DNA of 64,000 nucleotides from Dendrobium chrysotoxum (taxonomy: Eukaryota > Streptophyta > Magnoliopsida > Asparagales > Orchidaceae): the NCBI GenBank assembly GCA_019925795.1, contig CM034314.1, positions 95,661,264 to 95,725,263 of the forward strand. The letters are read 5' to 3'. The first letter of the stretch is position 1. Each line of letters opens with the position of its first letter. This document shows, one piece after another, positions 1 through 13,300 of this stretch. A program made the translations under genes and the position numbers. The notes under the pieces were generated by a model. The model ran no database searches. It had not been told where the DNA came from and worked only from the letters and a program-made list of their open reading frames with translations.

Positions 1-2543
1 AAGTTAAACTTGAATGAAATTAATTTTAAACTGAACTTGGGCTTGAGACGGTTCCAATGAGCTAAGAACATCAAGTTTGGATGAGAAATGGATTTTTGGA
101 AAACTTTCAAAGTTTCAGCCATTTTTTTGAATTAAGGATTGTATTGTGCAAAACTTAGATCATATTGGAAGATCTAGATTATACATTACGATGCAAAATC
201 ATATAGTATGATCTTTTATACATGTTTTGGATAGGAATCATACTGGTGATCATGCTGTACAATCTAGTGATCGTACAATATGATCTGGAACTAAATCCCA
301 GCCGTTTGATAAAAATAGAAGAAATAGACAGCTGTGATTTTGTCTTCTACCCAAGAAGAACTGAAAACCTAAACCAAAAAGGCTTTTTAAACATAATGTA
401 GGGTATATTAAACAGCATGAAACTTTATAAAACTTTAAAACTTGATTAAAAAAGATGGGGAAGCCTATATTAAGGTTAAAAAACACATCGCACACCAAGC
501 ACATTCAATCTTAGATCTAGGAGCTAGGGTTTAGGTTTTATCTCGGTAGAACGGATGCCAGAAGGTGTGGGATGGCTACTTCTCCTCCTTAGAGCTCCAA
601 GAGCAACTTCTGTTCAGAAAGGAGAGCTGGAGGCGCACTCAAATCTTTAGTTGGAATGAATGTGAGTTTTTTTTATCTTTTGTCCTATTATAAGCTCCAC
701 TGTTCTAAGGGATGGCTATGATTGAGTGGGCTCACACTCCAAATGCTTGCCAAGTGGAAAGGATGTGGAGTTTGGGCAGGAGAATGGTTGGAAAGCTTGG
801 AGAGCTATTGGTTGCTTTTTATGGAGGGGACCATTTGCATGCTCCTTATGTTTTTATTTTTATTTTTATGCTCCTTATGGTTAAGCCAAAGCTTTGGGTC
901 AAATTTAGGGAGGCTTGTGAAGCTTCCAAAATGAGTTTAGGCAGGCCTTTAGAGCTGATGTGGAGGGATTTTATGAGTTTTTGCATGAGGTTGACCCAAT
1001 TTGGTCACTTAGGAGGATTTTTGAATTTTGCTGACAGTTTGATCAGTCAAATGGTCAAGGCCAGCTGAGGTGGACCTAGAGGAGGGTTTTAAATTTTGGT
1101 GGAATGAAATTCAAGGAGTTTGAAGCAATGGTTTTTAATGTTTTGTGGAAGGTTGAATACATGTGTATGGTTTTGAGTAATTTAGGTGAGTAGTCAACTC
1201 ACCATGAATTAATTCATATTGAATTTGGGTTCACTCAAAGCATGGAATGGAGTGCACTTGAGTGGTTTAGATTTTTGATTTGATTTTGAATTGAATTTGA
1301 CTTTGATTTGATTTGAGTTTGGATTGAGTTGATTTTGAATTTGGGTTGATTTGAATTTAGTTAACCTCACATAAAAGTGAAGTCAACATAAGTCAAATAA
1401 ACTGTCATAAAACAAATATTACTAACAATAACTATTCAATTACATTTAATATACACAACGATCTTCAAATAGATAATGGATTATCGGGAGTCGGTAACCA
1501 ACTTTATGAAGGTTGGTTGTGCTCTTGTGAGTATCTATGATAAATTGTCGAGGACAACCTCGCCTAATCAGCCCAAGGCCAAGTACCTAGACTGTTAACC
1601 CTAAAACTTGGGTGAGTAATCATAGCAAGTTAGATGAATAGCTTTTGCTTCTTTAGATGATTGTTTACTTGATATTATGTCAGATATTTTCTTAAAATAT
1701 TTGAGCCCTTCTATTTCTATATCCATATGATTGTCCACACTAATTATTATAAATCTAAATATGGAAAATTCCATCAACCTTTCTTCCAAAACAGTCCAAA
1801 CACTCCTTTTGGTCTATTATTTACATCAAAGCCAACAATATAATGACAATATCATATGATTCATCCTTTTTGATATTATAATTTATTGCTCTGATTAAGA
1901 TTTAATGAATGAGATAATGACAATGTGGATTGATCTGTACTCATTTTAAACAACTAATAAAGTGGACGAATGGAGCATAATCGCTTTTATGAAAGCTGAC
2001 ATAAAATAAATTATGATTTTGTTTGGTTTATATATGATCTTTATTTATAAAATTTATGATAGGAAAATTGATCTAATTTTTACATGGATTTTTCAGATTT
2101 TGTTTTTGTTTGAAAGGAGAAAGCAGAAATAATTGTATTTATTTATTTATTTATTTTATTTATAGTGAACAAAGGCAAGTATAAGCCATTAAAAGCACAA
2201 AGAAATAATTTTTCATTATCCACCATCCTAACCCTACCCAAGCTTGCTGGTGACAACAACCAACAAATCATATTTCACAACGATCTCATGAATGTATAGG
2301 GAATATCTATAAATAAGAAAATATAATGAGAATTTTAGAGAGTATTATGTTATTATTTTGATATTAGGTTATTGGGGAGTCCTTAAAAGCTATAAATAAG
2401 CCCTTTATGAAGAGTAGAGAGCATGAAAGCAAATTGTGAACTCTATAGCTTTAACTCAATCCATCTCACCCTCAATAGTAAGGGTTGCGAGGATCTTAGA
2501 ATTACCCGAAGCTCTTCTCACCTTCTATTAGGCGGTTTATGCA
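1..2543. other. Intergenic stretch without a recognised gene
   Basis: I could not recognise any conserved protein, RNA or bounded mobile element here. The open frames near 250-504 and 712-1068 have no recognisable domain and no convincing splice context, so they are not called. A TTTGA-rich low-complexity patch lies at about 1271-1360. The far right end, up to 2543, is the flank of the Mutator-like element. Confidence 0.6.
1271..1360. repeat. TTTGA/TTTGAATT-rich low-complexity tract
   Basis: About 90 bases are built almost only of variants of TTGATTTG and TTTGAATTTG. This is simple-sequence drift with no coding or structural role that I can support. Confidence 0.6.
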
Positions 2544-2552
2544 AGCTATAAT

Positions 2553-3888
2553 GGACAAATTTTATAAACGAGTAATTTATTAAATTATTTTAGGATTATA
2601 AGCGTATGGAGGCAAAAATTTAAGAATAAGCAAAACCGTGATTTGGTTTTCCGGTTTTTGAGAAACCATGAAATAAAATTTCAATTTATTTGAAATCGGA
2701 AAATGAAATTCCGATTTCTTTCTAAAAAAGATTTTTTTTGGAAAATGGGTTTAAAAAAATCGGAAAACATAATTCCAGTTTCAAAAAAACCAAAAAATGA
2801 AATTCCAGTTTCTGTCCAGGTTCTAAATTAATTATTTTTTTAAAATCATTTTATTAATTTTGTTTGCATGCCAATCGAATTTTAATTATTAAATTTTGTG
2901 CATCTTTATTTTTTAATTTATTTTAATTAATTATTAAATAGTGGATGACTTAATTATTTAATTATATGTTAATATAATGTTTAATAATTATATTATTAAA
3001 AAGTAATTTTCGATTAAATTAAAATTTATTATTATTTGAAAAAAGACTTTCATAATAAATTATTTATATTAAACTTATTATTAATTTTGTTATGTAAATT
3101 ATTATTAAGGATGAATATATTATGATATTTTTTTAGAAATTAAAAACATTTGTATTAAGTAATTTATTATGAAGTAAAAAATTTAGTATAAGAAGTTAAT
3201 TTTATGAATATATATATGCATATTATTTTAATTAAAAAAATTTAAACAATTAATTTCAAATTTATTATGCTTTTAAAAAAGCTAATATTTAATTAAAATT
3301 AATTAATAAATTAAATCAGTACTAATTACAAAACTATTATGCTTTAACAAATTAATATTTAACATTTATTTAAAAAATTAACAATAATAAAAATAATGCA
3401 CCAAAAAAATCTTCTAATCAAAAATTAAATTTTAATAATATAACTATTAAAATTATATCAACATATAATTAAATTAATTAATAACTCCACTATTTGATAA
3501 TTAATTAAAAAATCAAAGATGCACATATTAAAAATATTAAAGGTGCACAGAATTTAATGTACAAAATTTAATGAAGCATACAAAATAAATTAAAAATAAT
3601 TTAAAAAAATAATTAAGATAGAAATTAGAATTATATTTTCCAATTTCAGAAACTGGAATTTCATTTTTCGGTTTCTCTGTAGCTAGAATTATGTTTTTCA
3701 GTTTCTTTGAAACCCATTTTTCAAAAAAAAAGAGAAATCGGGTCTAGAAAGAAACAAAAATTTTGTTTTCCAATTTTTAAAAAACCGGTATTTCATTTCA
3801 CGATTTCTTAAGAACTGGAAAATCAAATTACGATTTTGCTTATAGTCCTAAAAGAATTTGATAAACTGCTCATTTATAAAATTTGTCC
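2553..3888. mobile_element. Mutator-like (MULE) foldback MITE with long inverted arms
   Basis: The element begins GGACAAATTTTATAAACGAG and ends with the imperfect inverse. It is flanked on both sides by the identical 9-mer AGCTATAAT (2544-2552 and 3889-3897). A 9-bp target duplication is the hallmark of the Mutator superfamily. The inverted arms run far inward: the GGAAAAC/AAATCGG-rich blocks near 2640-2820 reappear inverted near 3640-3830, and AT-rich blocks near 2940-3000 match inverted near 3420-3490. Most of the 1336 bp can therefore fold on itself. No transposase frame is visible, so the element is non-autonomous. The arms have diverged moderately but the target duplication is perfect. 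Confidence 0.88.
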
Positions 3889-3897
3889 AGCTATAAT

Positions 3898-4830
3898 TAT
3901 CAAGTTTTTAATAGATTTACTATTTTTTCTATTTTTGGTACAATTATATGTTTAGATTCGTATTATATATTTCAAATCTATGAACAATAAAACGATTAAA
4001 AAGAATTTATTTGTTATTTTACCTCACATTGAATTCAACTATTCATTAACTATTTTCTTTTAAAATTATTCTAAAAATATAAAAAATTGAAGAAAAAATT
4101 CGATTTTTTTTATTTCAAAATAAATTTTAGAAAGGAAATAATTAATTATATGCATATTTAATTATTTTTAATATAACATTTCTCCTTTTTTATTTATTTA
4201 TAAAAAGAAAATTTTGGATTTTTTGCTTTTAAAAAATTTTGAAAAAATCCAAAAAATTCAGTAAAAATATTTCCAAGCCTACCCTTGCTTGGATCTATAA
4301 ATACCAATATTTAAATTTTCTAATTGCCTATTAAAATCCTTATTAGTAAATCTTCAAATTGCCTATTTAAATTTTTATTATTTTCTCTCTCCTTCATAAA
4401 ATTTTACAATATAATCCACATATTATTACCAATATCAATAATATTTTAACTATAAAAAATTCATTGTTCTATGATCTATCAACACATATCCTACGAGAAA
4501 TAATTATCACATGATAAATAACATAATTTAATTTTTTAAGTTATAATAATTTATGTTCACTCATAAAAATCACCCAATATTCATAAATTTAAATTAAAAT
4601 TTTATTTTTATATACGAGATATATATATATATATAATTTAAATTTAATTGTATTAACAGTTTAACTACCACATGAGATAGTCAGCTTAAGAAAAATTATA
4701 ATTATTGTATTTAATATTTAACAGCATGTTATTTGTACAATTGCTTTAAAATTGAATTTAAATTTAATTATAATTATTTAATAATTAGTTATTTTATTCA
4801 GTAACTAACTGCTCATATGACATTCGTAAC
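3898..4830. other. AT-rich spacer upstream of the DeSI-like gene
   Basis: I saw no gene, bounded element or RNA here. The sequence is AT-rich with short TA runs (about 4618-4634). It ends at a CT dinucleotide tract that introduces the presumed 5' leader of the next gene. Confidence 0.5.
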
Positions 4831-5045
4831 TCTCTCTCTCTCTCTCTTATGGGATCCAAAGTTCACAAAAGTGGGATTTTTCATTTCAGCGATATAGCGT
4901 TCTCCTGTACTCTTATCCGGGATTGGCGGTACCGTTTTCCGGTTTTTGCCTCGGCAGATGGTTTTCCCTTTCACCTACTACTACTAATTGCTATTCTTCA
5001 ATAAAGAGGGCTTTGGTCGCCGCAGTGGCGGGGGGCGGAGTGCGG
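4831..5045 (+). other. Presumed promoter-proximal/5' UTR exon of the DeSI-like gene
   Basis: A CT-repeat (4831-4847) is followed by a GC-richer stretch ending in GCGG|GTAAG, a good donor site at 5046-5050. The next acceptor (AG at 7162-7163) lies four bases before the ATG of the DeSI-like coding region. This layout would give a non-coding first exon and a 2.1-kb 5' UTR intron. The exon boundaries and the transcription start are inferred from sequence only; no clear TATA box was picked. Confidence 0.4.
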
Positions 5046-5559
5046 GTAAGCGGCATTCTGGGTCGGTGAAGTGGTTTTTTGCCGAATGGGTGAGTTCTGT
5101 TTACTTGCTGCAATGCTTTCTTTAATGGCTTTTCTTACTTTCCTTTTTTCTTAGATTTTAGGGGAATATCCTCTTTGTTTTGCTTCTTGATGTCTCTTTT
5201 GCCCCCTCTGGATTTGCTGGACAGTTAGTGAGTGGATGCGTTCTGTCTCTTTCTGTAAATGCGGTGGGATCTGGGATGTTTAGATCTTCCTTTCTTTGTG
5301 TTTTTTTACTTCTGGTGTAAGGTCACGGCCTGCTTCGAACTTTCTTGCAAATGAATGCATTTCTCTCCAAGTTTTTTCTCCAAGTCGTTATAATTCTATA
5401 TTTTGGTTATTTTCTGGTTATAACACCTCTCATGCAAAACACTTATAGGATTTAACGCCTATATCCTACTTGTAACCAAACAGCCCCTTAGGTTTTGTTA
5501 GTTGTTTTAATCTATGAAAACGGAAGGATAGAAGTTTTTAATTCAATGATTTACCCTAA

Positions 5560-7017
5560 GGGGCTGTTTAGTAGCAGGATTTGAGCAGGATTAAGCAAGG
5601 ATTTAGCCAACATCATACCAAACATCAAAGATGACAATTTTAAATCCTGCATGATCTTAAATCCCGTTTCACCCCTTTATTCTTTATTTAGGGGTGGTTT
5701 GGGCTGATGAAAAGTGAACGTTAAGCATTCAAAATGCAGATATTTTATAAATTTTGGTATTTAGCTAGATGAAAAAAGAATGAAGAGCATTTAAATTCTC
5801 CCCATAGTAGTTTATTTTTGATGTATTCAAAAATCATCAATTTTTTGGCTGGATTCCAAATACATTGAATGTGATCGCCAGCGCCATCAGTCATACACTC
5901 TCGCGATGCAGCACCTTCTTTGAGCTTTACACTGCATTCATTTTATTTCAATTCAAATAAAAAAAATCACCTGCATTTATTTTATATTCATCCAAACAAC
6001 TCCAAAATATTTTAAAAACATTGCATTTCTTTTATATTGTATTCCAGTTTACTCTGAATATCTTCTTTTAGCAAACCAAATGACCTCTTAGTAAATCTTG
6101 GTATTGGTTGAAGTCCTATGAATTTCTATTCCCTTTATTATTCTAGCATTGCCCTGGCTACCTTAAATTGCATATTTATTATTTTATTTTTATAAAATTG
6201 GATAATTTTTAAAATTATTAATATTAATTGGTATTAATTAAATAAAGTATATTAATTATAAAATTTGAATTAATTTAAATAATTTGATTCATGAATTAAA
6301 AAGATATTAATTTAAACAAATTAATATCATTTATTATTTATTTTAATTGAATAGAAATAATTATATTTAATCTTAATATTTAATATTAATTAATTTTAAG
6401 ATATTAATTAAAATAAATTAATATTATTTGTGATCTAATTTGATAAAATAGAATATTTTATATTAATTAAATTTAATAAACTATTAATGAACAAGTAATT
6501 TGAAGATTAATATCAAGTCATTATTAATTAATTAACAGAAGTAAATTTGATAAAAGCTTTATTAAATAAAATTATCAGTATCCAATAATTTTATTTAGTC
6601 ACATATATTAACTAATATGTATATGTGTTAACTATTAACCAATAAATTAATTTAATCTTAATAATTAATATTAATTGATTAAACATTTGTTATCTTAATT
6701 GATATCATTTTTTATTTTAAATTATAATTTTTCTAAATATAAGTTATTATTTAATTAACTTAATAAATCACTAATTAATTATTAGTTCAGATAATTAATT
6801 AGGATAATTATTTTTTAACTAGCTAATTAATGCTGATGTAAGCAAAGAAAAATTATATAAATTGTTAAATCCTGAAATAAGTATCAAAACGGTTTATATG
6901 GATTTAACTGGATTTAACATCTATCATACCAAATAGTTCTTAGATTTTAACCCACATAGGATTCAGTAAATCCTGATTTACAAGATTTATTAAATCCTAC
7001 TCGCAGATAAACATGCC
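5560..7017. mobile_element. Possible PIF/Harbinger-type element in the 5' UTR intron
   Basis: The left end GGGGCTGTTTAGTAGCAGGA resembles the inverse of the right end (GGCATGTTTATCTGCGAGTA in reverse complement). GGATTTAA-like blocks recur inside both ends. The core (6170-6860) is extremely AT-rich. No clean target duplication could be matched, and a second Tourist-like element (5691-6087) lies inside, so the bounds are uncertain. A separate CCAAACAGCCCC end at about 5475-5487 suggests a further truncated relative beside it. Confidence 0.35.
5691..6087. mobile_element. Tourist-like MITE (about 397 bp)
   Basis: The ends are GGGGTGGTTTGG at the left and CCAAATGACCTC at the right, which is imperfectly inverse. 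TTA lies immediately outside both ends (5688-5690 and 6088-6090). A 3-bp TTA duplication and a G-rich GTTTGG terminus are typical of PIF/Harbinger-derived Tourist MITEs. No coding sequence was seen. It lies in the presumed 5' UTR intron of the DeSI-like gene and may be nested in a larger element. Confidence 0.6.
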
Positions 7018-7167
7018 ATAAAAATGAACCTTTTACAAATTATCCAGTGCTGCTTTAGGATTTCTTTGGCGGAGAGGATATGCTGAAAAAAAAAAAAAAA
7101 CTGTTATGATTGTGCTTAATCTGGCCAGTTTTGATTTATTATTATTTTTTTCTTATATTGAAGGAAT

Positions 7168-7378
7168 ATGAAATCAGGTTTGAAAAAGAGTTTGAAGTCC
7201 ATTATGCCACTTCGGTTGGGCTGGAAATCTGACACCTGCTTTTGCATGCTCATGAAAGTTTGTACAGCTGGTCAAACAACAAGGAATGCCCCTATTTATC
7301 TGAATGTATATGACCTGACGCCCTTGAATGGTTATGTTTACTGGGCAGGCTTTGGTGTATTCCACTCCGGGGTTGAGG
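7168..7378 (+). CDS. DeSI-like gene, first coding exon (residues 1-70)
   Basis: This exon holds the start codon, the basic N-terminus and the first half of the PPPDE fold, including His66 in VFHSGVE. The reading frame continues past the donor (GT at 7379-7380) only as intron read-through to a stop at 7410. Splicing to 9726 restores the family sequence GVEVHGVEYAFG. Confidence 0.92.
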
Positions 7379-10300
7379 GTATGGCTTGTTTTTCCTTGTT
7401 TATACCTTAAAGTTTTACTTTGTGGGCCAATAGCAGCATATATGCTTAGTATCTGTTAATTTTTTTCTGTGGTGTGTTTTATAACCTGTTTATATTTTTA
7501 TAGATTTATCATATTAGTTCTTATTTCTTTACCAATAAACTGTCATAATTATTCTCGTCACATTATTCCATATTACTAAAGTTTTTAACTTACAAATAAG
7601 TTGTTGAAGCTTACCCTTCTTTGCTAAAATGACTCACTATTGTAAAGATTAAGGGCTCTTCTTTGAGTGGGAAATCTAAACAGTAGACTGTGGATCTATC
7701 TTGATCACGTTATCCTTTTTTGACATTGTACACACAATTAGTGAAATATATGAGAGACATGAATACAAGATTTTAATGTAGAAAATATTGGAAGAGAAGA
7801 AGTTTAGGGCCTAGTGTCATTGAACAATCACTATGTTAAGAAGACTGCTACAAGGATTGTCCATCTCCAAGTAATTGGGGAAACTTAGGTACAAGTCATC
7901 CCTTAGGCAATTGGAAAGGCAAAGCCAATGGGCATAAAGGGAGTTTTTCACATGTGTTGGTTGTGAATGATGTATGTTATGACAATGGCTACCACATAAC
8001 TGGAGGTGACCTTCATGTTATATTAGCTAAAGATAGATGTGGCGTTGGTTTTGTTGGAGATGATTGTGATACAACAAGGTTGTGTTACAAGTATTAAAGA
8101 AGATAGCTGCAACAAATGTGAGGTTGCAATGAAGGTGTGAAAGGATATTGTTGCAATGCAAGTGAGGTTGTGGTGCAAGTCTAAAAGAGAGAGTTGTGGT
8201 GCATGTAAGGTTATGGCATAGGTCTTAAAGGATGCATTTTTATATAATCGTGATTGCGACTCAAGGGAATTTTGAAGTAGATGGTTATGATGCAAGTGAG
8301 GTAGCACAACAAGTATGGAAGGAGTTTGTTGCAGTGCAACAAAGCTGCAATGTTGGTATTGAAGTAAACAACCATGACACAAGCAAGTTTGCGGCACAAA
8401 TCTAAAAGGAGATGGTGCAAGTCTAGAAGGAGATGAATGTGGTGCAAGAGAACTTGTGCAATTGCGGTTCATGTTTTCAAAGAGGTAATTGTAATGCAAA
8501 TAAGGTTGTTGCATATGTCTTGAAGGGGATGGTTGTGTTGCTACTCTGGAAGGAGACAATTGTGCGACTAGCTGATTTGCAATTTGGGTCATGAAGGAGA
8601 ATCGTGGTGTAGGCAAGGTTATGATGCAACTTTGGAATGAGACGAGTATGACATAAGCAGGGTTGTGATGTGGGTCTTGATGGAGCTGATTGCAATGCAG
8701 TTGATTTGTTACATAGGACGTGAGGGAGTTTTCTACAGCGCATGTGAGTTGCGACGTAGGTTTGGAATGAGATGAATGACATAAGTGAGGTTGCAGTGCA
8801 ACTCCTGAAGGGCTTAATATTTAAAGGTTCAGTCCATCATTTATTGAGTAAATGACAAAAATTGTTCATAAACTTTTTAGTGTGTCATTTTAGCCTTTGA
8901 ATTTTTCTTGTGTTAAATTTAGTCCCTTGCCTCAGTAAATTTGAAAAACAATTGATTATATTACCAAGCTTGCCATTTTTTTGGTCGAAATTGGGCTTAT
9001 TTTGGACTTTTTAAATGTAAATTTTACTATTTAATGCTGCCTCAAATTAATGAGGTTAGCCTTAAAAAGTTCAAAATGCCCTCATGAAAACTTCACCAAT
9101 TTTTTGTCCAAAGAGATGACAAAGCTGATGGTAGGATTAAATTGACTCCTGTTTGATGAGTTGAGAGGGTAAATTAAACATATAGCAATATATAGAAAAT
9201 GGACACATTAAAAAGTCCAAGCATAGCGTCGGTCTTCTAATGACCCTTTTAGGAGAGTAGATGTATTAGATTTGGCCTATGTTAAAGAAAGGTAGAGGTA
9301 GACTTAAAAAGGCCTGGTTAGAAAATATTAGAAATGATATTTTCTTAATTAGATTTAGATGAGAATTTGACTCTTCACATGATTCAATGTAGAAGAAGGA
9401 TTCATGTAGCCAACTCCATGTAGTGGGATAAAGGCTTAATGTTGTTGTTGTATTCATAATTTATTGCTAATAAAAAAAATTTGTGGAAGTTAAACAAAAT
9501 CTTTTTATTTTTTGAATGCAATATAGCACCATTGAGTTTAATATTGATGAAATATTCTTATTCATGTTTATTTCTTTGCTCTTTGAATAATTTTTTTGTT
9601 TTCTAAAGCATGCCAATACTGTTTTGGAAACTTTTAACAAAATAAGCTTAAGAAGGGCTTATGATTATTCCTTTATTTTGCAAGCAGAAAATTCTGCAAT
9701 ATTGTAATTCTTCTAATACTTGCAGTTCATGGAGTGGAGTATGCATTCGGGGCACATGATAACCCGACAAGTGGGGTCTTTGAGGTTGAACCTAGGCAAT
9801 GCCCAGGCTTCAGGTTTAGGAAATCAATATTCATGGGAACAACATGTCTGGACCCAATTCAGGCCAGAGAGTTTATGGAAAATCTTTCTGTAAACTACAA
9901 TGGTGATACTTATCATTTACTTGTTAAGAACTGCAATCATTTCACAAAGGATCTGTGTCGTAAATTGACTGGGAACTCGATTCCAAAATGGGTGAATCGG
10001 CTTGCTAAGATTGGTAATACATCTCCTGGCCTGCCCCACGTTTACTTAATGAACAGCTTGATAATGTTGAAGTATGACTTTGCATGGCATACATGGCAAC
10101 TGATGAAATATTTGCTTATCTTTATTATGATTTCTACACCTTAAACTTTGATCATGCTATATGTAAATTAGAAACTATTATGGATGCTAAATAATATTAA
10201 GCAATAAGTAATGGTAGGTTAGTGAGCAGGATGAGAGGTTTTTCTAACTTTCTACTTTTAGTTCTATAATTAGTGCTAGATTTTCCCGTTTATCTTTAAT

Positions 10301-13300
10301 CCTTAAATAATAGGTGTTTTTAGACCATTCACTATTGTACTTTGGTAAACAACATTTATCACTGCTTTAAGTGCTTTGTATTTCAGCAAACAGAAAGGTT
10401 TTATTGATCAGATTCAAGACAGCTATTTTCTTCGTGCCATAACAACCGTTGTTTTATGAAGAATCAAATTGCCATACAAGCAATTTTGCAGCCGTGTACA
10501 TCTAATGGCTGATATTGAGTTTCAAGGGGCATAAGCTATTTATGCACCTCACTCCACCCCCGCAACATAAGCAAAATTAGAAAGAAAGCTGAATTTGTGT
10601 ATTCTAATCAAATTCTTTTGTGGTTAAAGGAGGGATTTGGCAATTAGCATTTATATGGTTAAATTAAATTGTTAATAGGAAAACAAGATTTGTGCCAAAT
10701 CACTCAAAGTAAATTTACTCCAATAACAAAAATGATAGTTCCTTGTAAATTGTTGAAGATATGTAGATGAATGATAACCTCTGAATTTGTTTGGTGAGAC
10801 ATAACTTGTCAATTCCAAATATATGCGTATGATTTACAGGATTCCCCAAGTTATGGGGTCCTTTAGTGTTATAATGTATTGATGAAGGATCTTGGGAACC
10901 ATAAGTCAACCAATCTTAATAGGGATTATTGACCACATAGTTTAAGATTTATAATCATTGGATCGATCGTTTTATATCCCTTAGATTGTAATTCATGTGC
11001 CTCCTTTTCCTATGCAATGTAAAATGAATGCGGTGTAAAAGGAATACTTTGGAGTTATTTGGTTGAGTGTAAAAGGAATGTATGGCTTTACTTTGTTTGT
11101 TCGTTTTGAAGTAAAGTGAATGTAATGTAAAGTATAAAAATGTTGTGTCCGGGGTGGTCGGCGTTGTAGGGTGACGGTGGTGGTGGCAGCGGTGGCGACC
11201 GACAGCTCGCAGGTGCTATGGTGGCGCTCGACAATCGACGGTGATGGTGGTGGCAGGCGCTGGCAGTTAGCAGCGGTGGTGGGCAGTGGGCGGGGGGCGG
11301 ATGCGTCAATCAGCTGTGGGCGGAGGTGGTCGGCGGCGGCCGGCTGTGGCAGCTGGGTGGTGGGCGGTAGGTATCGGTGGAGATGGTGGCAGTTGGAAGT
11401 GGTCAAGCAAACTTTGGAGCGGTGTAAACGGTTCTTGTTCTAAACTGGGTGAGAATAGTTTACCTCAAAGATGAACTAGATTGAAATACACTGCATTCAC
11501 TTTACTTTACCTTGGATTTGTTTTTCATCCAACCAAACTCTAAACTTTTCAAAACCCTTGCATTTACTTTACACTCACTTAACTTCCAACCAAACAACCC
11601 CTAAATGAAAACTTTAGGGGTACAAGCTCATATCACTTCAATTAGAGAATATCTTAAAGGCCTCAAATTATGAAGAAATTTTTGAAAGAAAAGGAAATGT
11701 AAAGATCCATCATCTTGTGGATCCTCCTCAAGAGCCAAAAGTTCAAAAATTTGTACTTCGGGATGAAGCGAATTTCATGATCATGATAAAGTTATGAAAT
11801 ATCATGATGCCTGAAACCTGTAGGTCATGCATATTTCTGTTTTTTAAGTAATCGTGCTCATAAGTGAAGGATATTGTCCTCATCTGCGATATTAAAATTA
11901 AGATTTCAACAAACATGCAAGTTAACCTTCTTGTTATTGAGTACTTATTATTTGCTTGAACTTGATTATTACCATATATCAAAATGACATTTTACGATGA
12001 TGTAATATTTCTCAAGCAATTTGTAGAAAGAGCAATATGTTTAATTTTCTTATAGGACTCATTATTGATATTGATCAAGTTTGTGTCCAAATCCTAAACA
12101 GAAAAAACATATCATCATTAAATGAGGGTTTTTTTCCCTCATGCGGGCCAAATAAGGAAGGACAATAATGTTCGATGCTTCGGTCTTCGATATATCTGCC
12201 ATGACAACCATCGAACCCTAATTTAAGAGACTTGCTGCCAAAGTCTTTTTTCTTTATAGAAGGGAAAATGCCTACTATAACATTAAATAAAAATAATATG
12301 TATATGAGTTATCCTAATTAATTATTAAGAGAAATTTAAATATGAGCAATGTTATTCTTTGATATTGCATTTGTCAAATTATAACTTTTAATGTCTTTTA
12401 TTGTAAGAGCATCTTCTAATAATGCACCAATTAAGGTACAAATATTTTCGGTTCTATTTCTGTTTCCAACCTTTTCTATATTTTGTGCATGAGTAAGTTG
12501 CTTACCCAGTTAGTATCGTAAAGGGTGAACTCCTGCATTTGTGTGCATATTCCTTTTCTTTTTCAATACTTTGCTTTTGTTATCATATTTTAGTCTTTTC
12601 CCTTTTACATTTGTACAAACATGAATTTCAATGGTATGTTTACACATCGAAAGTGTATTACACTCTACTAAAAATCAATTGATTCTTCTTTTTAATTTAC
12701 AATAGTGTTATAATTATTAACAATTATACATACAAGATGTAATGTCTGTAAATGTAATGAATCAAAATCGAAATATAATTGCTATAAATAAAATTGTAAC
12801 CACCCACCTCACTTTCTTTTTTAAGGTCAATTTTCCCATTTTGATATTTCTTAAATTTTGAATCAATCATTCTTTAATTCACAACTTAAATATATGTACA
12901 TGATTTAAGTATTTCACTTAGATAATTCAAAAAAATATGTTTACATTAAATTTTCTAATTAAATTAACAATAATCTATGTTGCACCGATATAGATACCGC
13001 AACACGGATGCGATACGATACAGATACGGGACACGTCAATTCTTAAAAATCTAGGATACGGGTACAGCGTGGATACGGCATTATAATTTATAAATTATAT
13101 ATAAAATTTAAGAAAGCAATCAAAACATAATATTTGAAATGACAAAAAAAAAAATGAAAGCAACATCATTAGAAGTTCAGAAGTTAGGGCATGAAATCAT
13201 GATGATAAAATTTAGAAAACAAAACCTAATTTTTCTCAAATAAATTAGCAAAAAATATTCATTCATTTGTCATGCTCTAGGCATCAAACACCAAAAAAAG

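Noticed and set aside
712..1068. 118-codon plus-strand frame near the left edge
   Set aside because: No recognisable domain, low complexity at the end, no splice or promoter context; treated as chance.
8023..8616. 197-codon minus-strand frame
   Set aside because: It follows the decayed minisatellite and lies in an intron of the DeSI-like gene; composition is repeat-driven.
10993..11443. Overlapping frames on both strands (up to 137 codons) in a GC-rich block
   Set aside because: All arise from GGT/GGC-type composition inside a TIR element; no domain recognised.
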